Below are positions 11,892-21,102 of a stretch of DNA of 64,000 nt, piece by piece (positions within the stretch are counted from its first letter, which is position 1; each line of letters opens with the position of its first letter). Source of the DNA: Punctularia strigosozonata HHB-11173 SS5 (taxonomy: Eukaryota > Basidiomycota > Agaricomycetes > Corticiales > Punctulariaceae); NCBI RefSeq assembly GCF_000264995.1, contig NW_006767434.1, positions 1,824,004 through 1,888,003 of the forward strand, given 5' to 3'. Made by a program: the position numbers and the translations under genes. The notes beneath the pieces are model-generated. The model made no database searches. It worked only from the letters and a program-made list of their open reading frames with translations, and was not told where the DNA came from.

Positions 11892-14201
11892 CTACTTCAA
11901 GATCACCATATCGTTGGGGTCTACCGCGTAATCGAGGGTTTCAACCGCCTGTCGAACCTCGTCGGTGGTATATTCCGCGTTGTCGCCAGATCCAGGCATC
12001 GTAGCATTGAGGTATTGTGTCAGGCGGCCGACGGTGATGCCATGCGAGCGGTACGTGGTGGCCTGCAGGTAACATAGAGAGCGGGCAACCCAATTGTGCC
12101 TACGCCCCGATCAAAGCCCGTAATCATCAGCTGATTGCCTCGTTTACGTTATACATGTCAGAGGGGAGGAACCTTACCGTCCGTGGGACGAGGTGAGGTC
12201 AACGGCCTGCTCCTCTTCTGTGCATCCCGCTGCCTCTTCGCCGCCCGCTGCGCATGCAGCGCCCTGTGCGGGATCCCCAGATCGTTGCTGGACTGCCGCT
12301 AGCCTGCGTCGACTGCGTTCGAGACATTTCTCGCGGTGCTGCGTCCACGGTAAAGTGCAATAGGCCGCGTCCTGACGGAGCTGTATCCAGCGGTCGCAGA
12401 TCGCACACAGCACACTGTGCTCGGGGCGGCGCATGAGTGGATCGCACGATATACTCCGGAGAACAGCAACGTACCGGTGAGCCTCCACCTCTCGTAAATG
12501 TGGATCGCCTCGGAGGTCCGCCGCGCGTTCGTCGAGAGACCGCCGGCGGGCTCTGCCGGTGTCGCCTTCCTGAGCTGCAGTGACCGCGTCCAACGAAGAA
12601 CCCCGAGCACTGCGCGAGTGGAGGGAGGGCGAACGAGTTCCCGAGGAAGAGTCATCCGGCGACGTGCGACTCGAGTCATTTCCTTGCAGACCGGACTGAG
12701 CGTCCCCTTGCCTTGAATCGCCGGCGCCGATAGAAGCGGACGCGCAAGTTAATGGAGGAGGAACCGCGTTTGGGAGTCGATGACTACTGTTGTGTTTTTT
12801 TCGTGTTGTAAAGTACCCGGTCAGTGCGGGATCATGATGATGTGATGTTTCAAGAACGGGGTTGGGAATTCGACATACCGATTGGGCATACCCTCGTCGT
12901 CCGCCGTGTCGACGTCGCCGCCCCCGGAGCGATCAGACCGAGACTCGTCGGGCAACTCGTCTTCCTCTTCGCGGTTGTCCGGTTTAGTGAGCGGCGTGGA
13001 CGTGAACGGGCTGGGGTTGACGCCCTCCCTTCGGCCTTCCCTCCGACTAGTGATTATCCCCGCGGTCAGTGTCCGGCCAAACCAACGGCGCGAATAAGCA
13101 CAGTACCTTCGCTTCTTATTTTCCTTATTGACGCAGCTCGAGCGATGAGCGTCCCAGGGTATGGAGCAGTAGGTCGAGTTGGACCGCAACCGGATCCATT
13201 TGTTGCATCTGGAATATATGCGTGAGCTCAGGAGGGAGCCTCGAATATTTTGTGGGACGCACTTCTTGCACAATACCCTGGAATGCTATGATTAGTATTC
13301 CGTGAGCGGGTTTTTAGGGCGAACCGACTAACCTGTACGGCTCGACCTGTGCTACCAACGGGTCATCATGGAACTCTTGGATCCGTTCCTGTTCGGACCG
13401 CTTCGTCCGCCGCCTCCGTTTATTCCTAGTCGGTCCCTGGTCCAGCAGTCCGACCTGCCAGCTGTGTTGCGAGGGCCCGGCGCTCAGTTCGTACTCGACC
13501 GATCCAGAAGGGGTAGGTGAGTAGCCGTCCGACCTCGACGCTACTTCGGTAGTTACGTTACGACGCCGCGCAACAAAGTGAGCCGAGGCCGCGGTCTCTC
13601 GCAGGTACACGAGACGCTTACCACTGGGTGAACGCGCCGACGTTAACGCCGACAAGGAGGGGTGGATGGTGGCGGGAGGTCTGCCTAACGGAGGGCTGAG
13701 TCTGGGCAGTCGACTCTGGTCGCCGTGCTTGCGCTTTTGACTGATGAAATCGGGCTGCAGTGTGGCCTCTGAGGGCACATCTGCACGCAGGAGTGTCTTG
13801 CGGCTAAGAATGAGGAATGTCAATAATTCAAATCAAATAACGCAGAGGGCGATCTCGTCTCACCAATTCTGCTTGTGGAGGTCCCAGTGCTTGGTGGTGA
13901 ATTTGTCCGTGATATCGTCGCGGAAGGAGACGTTAGTCCCACAGTCGTCGCATTTTACGCGTCCCGACTCGTATTCTGAGCTCGGTGACGACTGCTCGTT
14001 TGGAGACGATCGAGGTGGAGTCTTCTCCGGGACGCTCGCTGGCATGTGGCGTACGGTCTGGTCATCGACGAGCAGGTGAGAGAGCCTGCGAACAACACAA
14101 TGATGCGCGGGCGCGTGATAAAAAGGAAAGTATATTTCAGGTTCTGCGCTAAAACGATATAAGAGGGAAAAAGAAACATACGACGCTTTTTGCGTGGCCA
14201 T
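11892..14201 (-). CDS. Uncharacterised protein with three Cys-x2-Cys...Trp-x2-His-x3-Cys modules
   Basis: Nine exons (14182-14201, 13864-14085, 13333-13803, 13263-13277, 13107-13208, 12879-13046, 12475-12786, 12178-12414, 11892-12099) join in frame to 584 residues; the fourth is only 15 nt. Three modules share the pattern C-x2-C-x(16-18)-W-x2-H-x3-C: KCDDCG...HWDLHKQNC, LCKKCNKWI...PWDAHRSSC and LCAICDRWI...PWTQHREKC. Each is completed only after splicing. Modules 2 and 3 are preceded by alike linkers (DDPLVAQVEPYR, GDPHLREVEAHR) with an intron in the same place and phase, pointing to tandem duplication. The spacing suits zinc binding, possibly nucleic-acid contact, but that is inference. A separate C-terminal exon (HNWVARSLCYLQ..., ending MVILK) follows. 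I know no named family; similar modules seem to occur in other basidiomycete hypothetical proteins. Confidence 0.68.
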
Positions 14202-16942
14202 GGCTCAACGAACACGGCGCCGAGCGGAAGTCGATCGCGGAGGCGCGGTGGGGCGAGCCGGAAGGGGGACGGGCACCTCGGCTTTTAATACGAAGATTGA
14301 GGAAGAAAGTTTGACTCCGGGCCCCCAGCGCCAAAGGGAAATTGTCGCCGGGGATGGGCGTTTCCGACATAGATCTTCGACCGTCAGGGCAGCAGGGGCG
14401 GTGAAGTCGACCTACTGGAATCGATGGAATTTGTCACGGAACCGATTCATTGCCGGATCCCGGGACCTGCAAAGGGACGACATTTGATGCGGAATGTTGG
14501 GATCGCGACCGCATGACAATGGGATGTTCTGACATATGCGCTCCGGCAAGCACGTCGCTCCCGGCTTTCTGGTCGCTTTGGCACATTCGTTCGCCAAAAC
14601 GGGCCCGGACGTCAGTGGCAACCCCGGTCTCCCTGCTTCCGCGCCCAATCAGCATCCGGGGGTATGGCCACGTGACCCGTTTCGCGTCCTTGCTTTTCGC
14701 GATCGCCCCCGTCCGCGCACACACGATCCGCTGCGCACGAAGGAGTCAGATCTGGAGGACGGAGACGAAACGACGCGCGCGTTCGCATCGCCGACAGGAA
14801 TCCGATCGGTATATGCACTCCGCGAAGCAGCAGACACGCACCCATCGTCACACCCCGGCTGGGCAGTCCGCACCCCCCCTGCGCTAGTTCCTTGCGGCTT
14901 CGCCAGATCATCCACCAGATCCACGATATTCCGCGACACGCCTCTGCACGAACCTCGTTACCGCCTCCTGTTCCTCCGACACATGCACCCATGCAGCACC
15001 TCGCCGTCGACCGCAGTCTAGACGCTCTCGGCGACATTGCATCAACACGCCATCTCTCACGCACTCCCGACTGCCTTTTTTCTGCAAACCGGGCTGATGG
15101 AAAACCCGTGTCGACTCGGTCGGCGGAGCTCCCTCAAACTGCTTGTTCAACACGCCGACTCGGTGGTGCATCGCTACTTCCTCATCTGCTCGGACGTCGT
15201 CGCCTTCCAGCAACATGGGTCTTGCGCTGTAACCGGCGGCAACGCCAGATCGTCTCAGAACGCCGGTCCACCTTCCTTTACCTTATGAATCTCTCTCAGC
15301 GAATCCAGCACACCACGCTGAAACAATTTCTCGAACAGAAACTTTCCTGTCGTCTTTTTTTTTCTCTGATGATGTTTGCGCGCGCACGCATATGCTGTGA
15401 ATAGCACACATGGGCAGCTAATTCTGTGTCATGTTGATGCCCTTCATGGGAAGCCACGCGTTACTTCAGTCGCCCATGGGACTCAACAATCCGATCGCCT
15501 GGCTTCCAAACGCGCTCTTGCACTGGCAGGGTCTATTTGATCGAGGATCTCCCTCACGGACAGTGCTTCTGCGCTAATTATCGCTGCCGGAGCTAAACAT
15601 CTCGGCCCTAGCCCTTGCCCAAACCCCGAGATCTCCTTCGCCGGTTGCCTACGATGGACGTCACCGGCGGTAATATATTTCTCCAGTTCGCCGCCGCTCG
15701 CCCATGCCGCTCTCGAAGTGTGGCGCGTGTGGCGAAGGCGCGAAAGACACGGGCCCATGATCAAGCCCGAACAGTGCCTTTCCGGTTATCTTCTGTCCAA
15801 GACGGATAACATGCGAGTGCCGTGCCGGAAGCTCCCTTCGTTCTTTTCCCTTCGTCGCATTCCTGTCTGCTGACCGGTGGCGGCTTACGAGGCACGACAG
15901 GACAGATAACAAGCAAACTCTCATCGTACGAAAGGCCCCGTTCGAAGCCAAACTTTCCTTCATTTCCTGTGTTTCGCCAGTCATATGAATGGAAGGAAGA
16001 GGGCGCTCTGGACTATAGCTTGAGGGCCGTTTTGCGTTCCGTTGCCGACACGAGTTCCACATTTGTTTAACCCGATTCAGGACCTTCCGGTGCGCGCGAT
16101 GCAGGAACATACGTGGCGCTCACACAATAACTCAGATGCGAATCACATCAAGATTCGAGAACTTTGAGCCCTCTCGCGGGCGCCACGTCGATTGCTGGCA
16201 TTCCACTGCATCCCCGTATGGACAACCCGACACCTCGATTCGTAGATGCGAATGGCGCAGGCTGTTTTTCCTTCCGCTTCCTTGTCCGGCGGCTTCGGAC
16301 GTTGATGAACATATCCGCGGTGTTTCCTTGCTAAACTGGCCAAGGTCAAACAATCAATAAAACGTTTAGCAGCACAGGCCGCGAAGTTTCAGCGAAAATG
16401 GCACGGCCGCTGGTCGGCTCTTTTACCGACGTACTCATATGCATGGCCGGATGAGAAGGATGTGGCGTACCCCCCGACGATTCGGCCATTTGATTTACTG
16501 ACGAATATGGTCAACGTCCTTCTACTAGTCGACAGAACTATAATACAGCCTTGGCCACATTGCTTTTTTCGTCCGAGAAACGGAGCGATACACATGCGTG
16601 TCCTGCAAAACAAGCACGGCGAATCCATTGCCACTGTGATGGTGGGGACTAGCGCGTGATTTCTTTGCACGCGCTCCGGCGAGTCGCGTAACCGTGGACG
16701 CGTCAGCGCGACGCGTGACGTCACAACATATCGCAGTTCGTCATTGCCGTCATCGCCCTCAAGTTGAAGGCGAACGTCGAGCCTTTGCGTGCGGCGTGGC
16801 CTTACTATGGACGTATGTGCGAGCTCCCTAGATCATGATATCCATATGGCCTGTCTCGATCAGCTCGAAGGTCGCGCGACGTCACTCCCTCTCCCTCACG
16901 ACCGGCATACGAACACGAAAGTATTATGAGCGAGGTCAGCAG
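14202..16942. other. Gene-poor, GC-rich region with no confident gene
   Basis: About 2.7 kb between the start of the zinc-module gene and the MARVEL-like gene. Overlapping open frames in several phases reflect high GC. One plus-strand stretch (about 14890-15400) reads RLRQIIHQIHDIPR and later MQHLAVDRSLDALGDIAS, which looks protein-like, but I could not extend it into a complete gene. A CACGTG palindrome sits near 14669 and a TGACGTCA palindrome at 16716. A diverged gene could be hidden here. Confidence 0.4.
16716..16723. promoter_or_regulatory. CRE-like palindrome upstream of MARVEL-like gene
   Basis: TGACGTCA, a perfect bZIP/CREB-type site, lies about 220 bp before the proposed start at 16943. 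A second partial copy (GACGTCAC) is near 16878. The role is inferred from motif only. Confidence 0.25.
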
Positions 16943-18269
16943 ATGTCGGTTCTGTCCGCACAAACGCACGCATTGAATCCACCCCGTCTCTTTAGACGTT
17001 TGCACGATTTAGGTCCGCCTTCGTATCAGATCGGCCGTATAGGCGTGGTTGCTGACGTACGCGTTGGGTTCATTTCCGACGTGCAGATTAACGGCATACA
17101 GTGCGTGGATCTAGCCCGCTCTGCGAATCATATATGCTGAGCTGTTTCTCTCCGGCAGTTATCTTCTTCTTACTATCAGTAGCAGTTCTAGGGTTAGCTG
17201 CGAATTTTGCGAGCGAGTTTCTCCCACACCTACATTGTAAGCCTCCGCTTGCGATTCGACGTATATACTCACGGACATGTCACAGCCGACTTCATCACAT
17301 TCTCCCTCGTCGTCTCCGTTGCCTCGATCGTATGCTTGATACTTCTGTGCGTTATTTCCGCGTGCTTCATTTGCGCAAGCGTCGTTCTGACAGAACAGTA
17401 GGCTCTCATGGAGTCAGCCCAGAACAGAGATCATCTTCGTCGTTATTGTCGGCATTTTGTGGTTATGTACGTGCACGCAGTCGGACGCAATCTGCTGATC
17501 TAACGCGATGTGATATACAGCTGAGGCTTCATGGGCACAGTACGTCGCATACGGGATCTGTGCGGAGTGTCGTACGATAACACTTATTGCACAGAGATAT
17601 TATCGGACATGTCCAATGCTCCGATGTACCAAGCTCCGACACAATACCGACAAAGAGCGGGACCAGTGAGTCGCTGGACATGACCCTTTGCATATGTTGG
17701 CCTGATATGAAGCACCGGCTAGCGTCTTCACGAGGCTATTGCCGACAAATGAAGGTTATTGAGGCATTTTCGTGGATGCTCTTCGGCTTATGTACGCACC
17801 TCGGCCCTCCCATTATCCACCCTTTGTCTCATGGCTTTCATAGTTTTCATATCGTTCTGGATCATCATCGCGCTTGCGTCTCGCGCAGTCACCCAAGGCA
17901 ACGAATACGTAAGCCGATCTCCAGAGAATATTAAGCATTGACCGTATTCAAACTGAAATTCTGCTCTAGGCTTGGCGACAACCCATCCCTGAGCTCCCAT
18001 GGTTTGGCGAATCCGTGGGGTACTACGGCATGGAAGAGGGACTCAGAGGCGGAGGCTATCCCGGGCAGCCGTACCCTTCTCCTTACCCGCAAGCGCTGCC
18101 TGGGCAGCCTCTACCTATGACACGCGCAGGGAGCCATGGTATGATGGCTCAAGCGGCTCCCGGCCCCCGCGTCGGTCATCAACAACCTGGACAGTCCCTA
18201 TTGGTCCATCCAGGGCAGGGTGGTACTGGGGTGACCCAAGTTCCTGGATACGTGCAAAGCGTCGTATGA
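16943..18269 (+). CDS. MARVEL-like four-helix membrane protein (first copy)
   Basis: Nine short exons (16943-17036, 17159-17236, 17286-17346, 17399-17466, 17521-17539, 17595-17665, 17723-17791, 17844-17908, 17970-18269) join in frame to 274 residues. Four hydrophobic segments follow the MARVEL/tetraspan layout: LIFFLLSVAVLGLAANF, FITFSLVVSVASIVCLILL, IIFVVIVGILWL and FFISFWIIIALASRAV. The soluble C-terminal tail is Gly/Pro/Gln-rich (GYYGMEEGLRGG, YPSPYPQALPGQ), as in many basidiomycete members. Such proteins sit in the plasma membrane or vesicles; function is unknown. The first exon and start are the weakest part, because the first intron is long (122 nt) and the donor is chosen to keep frame. 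It runs convergently toward the second copy, with about 300 bp between stops. Confidence 0.62.
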
Positions 18270-18575
18270 TGCCGTAGCACGATTGTTTACAGACACCTAG
18301 AAGTATCATTATACATGCGGACCCAGCCGCTTGTGCCCGCGCACAATAAACTCATGACCCGAACTTTCTTGCAATGTCAATCACTAGACGCATATGTACT
18401 GTCGCTGTTGTTGTTTGTATGATGAACAGTGCGGATCCAGAGAGATGCTGTCGTTGCCAGCGCCGGTCTCTAGTTAATTGTACAGTCGTAAGCAGAAGAG
18501 CATGTTTCGAATGTGATGGTACTGATACAGGAATCAGAGGTGGATCGCAAGACTACAATCTTGGGTCTCGGCAAG

Positions 18576-19843
18576 TCAAAGTTCAACAGCTGCCGCGTTC
18601 CATGCGGCGTCCGCGCGGCGTGTCGTAGCTTTTTTTGCAGCCGCCGATTTCGCTTCCGTATATTTGACGTGCATATGAGCCCAGTAAGCGAAAGCGACCA
18701 GCATGTAAAGTCCCAATCCGACTGGCAAAACCACATCATATGAGCAACAACAGGCGAACAGGGGAGCGAATCTCAGTTGACGCACTCAGTATGAATATAA
18801 TCGCAGCGATATTGCCTCCAAGAGGATCGGACCATTTGTGGTTGCAGTCTATTGATGAGAGTATACGCACAGTCAGTGTTTCTCTATCAGATTAGGTGAA
18901 GGTCGAACATTTGTTACTGTCGACCATAACGAGGCCTTGTTTGAGGAACGAATCCTGATACGATATCCAAAAGCCCGAGGCGGTCTCGTTATTGGCAACG
19001 CGGGCGAGACATTCGTCAATGAAGAACGCCTTTGAGGCAATCATTGGCCAAGTGTGAACCAGCATCTAGCAGTATGCACCCACCTTGTTGTTGTGACCGA
19101 CGATCATCGTCAATATCCACATAGCGACGACGAGGACAGAGGCGGAGAGCGACAAACAGAGGTGAACGAAAAGGATCCCGTGTTTGAGAAGCTGTATGAT
19201 CTACGCTCAGCATAGGAAGACGTACAGCACGATGAGGCCACTGACCAGAGGGAGAGGAAAACACAGCAAGAATATACAGAGCAACGCGTATGCGGCTACT
19301 GCTGCGATCCCGTAATCCATGAAAGCGATTGCTCTTGTAAGAGGAGCCAAGTGTGGGACGTCTAAAGTCAATGCAACCATGACTATATCGGATGCAGATA
19401 GCGACAAACACACTCGCGTTGATGTTCGAACGCAGCGGTACTATGTGCCGTTGACTGCACGGTAGTTCAGGCGACATTGGCGGAGGAGAGTCGTACGAAG
19501 ACATACTTACGGCACTGGTACGAACAAACATCAGATGAGGGTCTTTCCGATGGAACGATGGGATGCCTACTCAGCTAAGCCAAATCCCAGCGCGAAGCAG
19601 GCACCTGACGATACATTATCCGTCACAGTCAGTCAAGACTCCCGATAGACCGTGCATATGCCGATGACTTCATTCACCTATTACGATGAACATGGCGAAG
19701 CCGGGCTCGGGATCGCTTTCCTTCTTGTTGTTAGTCGGGTTGGCGGTAGCATTAGTGTTCGCATTGGCATTGGCGTTGGCGTTGGCGTTAACGGTGGCGT
19801 TAGCATTCAAGTTAGCGGCGGCATTGTTGTTGTTGGTCGCCAT
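18576..19843 (-). CDS. MARVEL-like four-helix membrane protein (second copy)
   Basis: Eight exons (19678-19843, 19571-19604, 19414-19514, 19246-19361, 19084-19191, 18918-19029, 18786-18848, 18576-18721) join in frame to 281 residues. The N-terminus is an Asn/Ala repeat (MATNNNNAAANLNANA...). Helices are FAMFIVIGACFALGFGLA, YGIAAVAAYALLCIFLL, ILFVHLCLSLSASVLVVAMW and IAAIIFILIGLGLYMLVAFA. The tail (EAKSAAAKKATTRRADAAW) is Ala/Lys-rich, unlike the Pro/Gly tail of the first copy. A loop with paired cysteines lies between helices 3 and 4 (FFIDECLARV...). Introns are 47-73 nt. A diverged duplicate of its last exon lies at 20219-20406. The joins of exons 2-4 are the least certain. Confidence 0.62.
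19738..19830 (-). repeat. Coding hexanucleotide repeat (Asn-Ala tract)
   Basis: Imperfect repeats of GGCATT/GGCGTT on the plus strand encode alternating Asn-Ala on the minus strand at the N-terminus of the second MARVEL-like protein. The tract is likely length-variable between strains (inference). Confidence 0.7.
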
Positions 19844-20218
19844 TGATTTCAAGGCGAGAGAACGTGCACGGGTTCATGGAAGAGGAGACGCGGGCGTTGG
19901 AAGAGGACCTTAAGAGGCCTGGAGCTGCTGAAGCTGCTGAAGCTGCTGACGCTGCACCATCAAGGAACGTTGTCTGAGCGTCATGTAAATGTATAGCTTT
20001 GGCAGTATCGTGCGTGTTATTGATATCATGCATGAGAATGTTGTGCCCCGTGAGTGAACCAACCGAAGTCCGACGTCGCGGGAGGCACGGAGAGTCACTA
20101 GTCACTCCGAAACGGCTGTTGTCTGCATAGTTGCTATCGTCCATCAGCGTCCGTGACCTGTCTTCAGCAGATGACAGGCTCTGCCAGCACTTTCCAAATT
20201 AGAGAACAGAGCACCTGT
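19844..20218. other. Upstream region of second MARVEL-like gene
   Basis: About 0.37 kb that should hold the promoter of the gene at 18576-19843. It contains a short GCTGCTGAA triplet run near 19924-19950 that opens an Ala/Ser frame on the minus strand. I do not regard that frame as a gene. Confidence 0.4.
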
Positions 20219-20406
20219 CTATAATATACATTGTCCCAAAGCACTACCCTGGGCTCGGAAGTCAGAGAGTTCAACGGCTGCTGCAACCCATGCGTTGTTC
20301 GCGCGGCTTGTTGTAGCATTTGTCGCCGCCGCTTTCATCTCAAGATGCTCGGTGCATATGTATCCCCAGAGAGTGATGGCCAACACCATGTAGGCTCCCA
20401 GTCCGA
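20219..20406 (-). pseudogene. Orphan last exon of a MARVEL-like gene
   Basis: Begins right after a splice-acceptor-like TAG at the same point where the last exon of the gene at 18576-19843 begins (TC GGA...). It encodes GLGAYMVLAITLWGYICTE and then a tail ending NNAWVAAAVEL, closely parallel to GLGLYMLVAFAYWAHMHV and DAAWNAAAVEL in the intact gene. No upstream exons are found; the next several hundred bases are tRNA debris and a tRNA gene. An in-frame ATG at 20443 could allow a 74-residue single-helix peptide, but its first codons look like former intron. I read it as a partial duplicate or relic. Confidence 0.6.
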
Positions 20407-20490
20407 CTAGTATACCTTCTGCCGTCGACCCGCAAACACTCATCTGTGGGTGCTGTCAATCTAATCCCGACACGAATGGAAACAACTAAC

Positions 20491-20712
20491 GAACCCACAG
20501 GATTAGCTCTGGCTGGGATTTGAACCCACAGGGACGGGGGGGGGGGGGGGGTTGCCGCAACATGACGAATTCCGTAGCTGATCCCACAACGAAGAGCTCA
20601 TCAGAATAGGATTTGAACCCACATGTACTTGCTTGCTTTGTTATGATAAGACTGGGTCTTGACCCCGCAGTGAAGATGCGAACCGGCTGGGATCTGAAAC
20701 CCTCGAAACAGC
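20491..20712. repeat. Cluster of degenerate tRNA T-arm (B-box) fragments
   Basis: Four short matches to the T-arm of the neighbouring tRNA-Leu lie in its downstream flank: GGGATTTGAACCC at 20515-20527, AGGATTTGAACCC at 20608-20620, GGGTCTTGACCCC at 20654-20666 and GGGATCTGAAACCC at 20689-20702. The flanks also share GAACCCACAGG (20491 and 20522). The first two keep the exact core; the last two are decayed. None has an acceptor stem, so they are fragments and not genes. Confidence 0.55.
20536..20551. repeat. Poly-G tract (16 G)
   Basis: An uninterrupted run of 16 G within the tRNA-debris region. Such runs are prone to slippage, so the true length may differ. Confidence 0.8.
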
Positions 20713-20783
20713 ACGACAACGAAGGAATTCAAATCGGCAGAAAAGAAACTGACAACGACAGGATCGTAACAGGAGGAAAAAGA

Positions 20784-20896
20784 TGACAAGAGTGGGATTT
20801 GAACCCACGCCAGAATACTCTGATGAGAACCCTAACCCGCAGAACGGGCAAGCTTTCGCTTGAGTCACACGCCTTGGACCGCTCGGCCATCTTGCC
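20784..20896 (-). tRNA. tRNA-Leu(CAA): tRNA-Leu (anticodon CAA) with intron
   Basis: The acceptor stem GGCAAGA pairs with TCTTGTC and leaves discriminator A. The D arm GCCGAGCGGTCCAAGGC is the class II leucine type. Anticodon CAA lies in the loop CTCAAG|T. A 29-nt intron interrupts the loop after the base 3' of the anticodon, the standard place. A long variable arm (CAGA-GTAT-TCTG) and a T arm GTGGG-TTCAAAT-CCCAC follow. The mature length is 84 nt. In my fold the anticodon stem has one U-U mismatch in the middle. It sits 206 bp upstream of DDB1, on the opposite strand. Confidence 0.9.
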
Positions 20897-21102
20897 GCAG
20901 GGTTACTCTGGCGCACAAAGCCATTGAATCATGCTACGGCACATGGGCTGATTCACCATCGCTTTGACCCACGCGTTTCGTCATTGCGAACAAACATTGG
21001 AAGACCGGCCGATCGGTTTTCGTGTTTCTTTTGCGTATGCGCAGCCTGCGATTACCGACTCGGACGCGTTAGCTCGCAACAAGGTACAGCACCGGGGGCA
21101 AC

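Noticed and set aside
14892-15404. 170-codon plus-strand frame as a gene
   Set aside because: Only fragments look protein-like; no convincing start, splice set or family, so it is kept as an observation only.
19812-20144. 110-codon minus-strand frame with Ala-Ser repeats
   Set aside because: Arises from a GCTGCTGAA triplet run and overlaps the start of the MARVEL-like gene; no domain.
20219-20443. A complete 74-codon gene starting at the ATG at 20443
   Set aside because: The first codons match the end of an intron and the splice-acceptor position is conserved, so an orphan exon is the better reading.
20784-20896. tRNA-Ser instead of tRNA-Leu
   Set aside because: The loop reads CTCAAG with the intron in the standard place, giving anticodon CAA, and discriminator A fits leucine.
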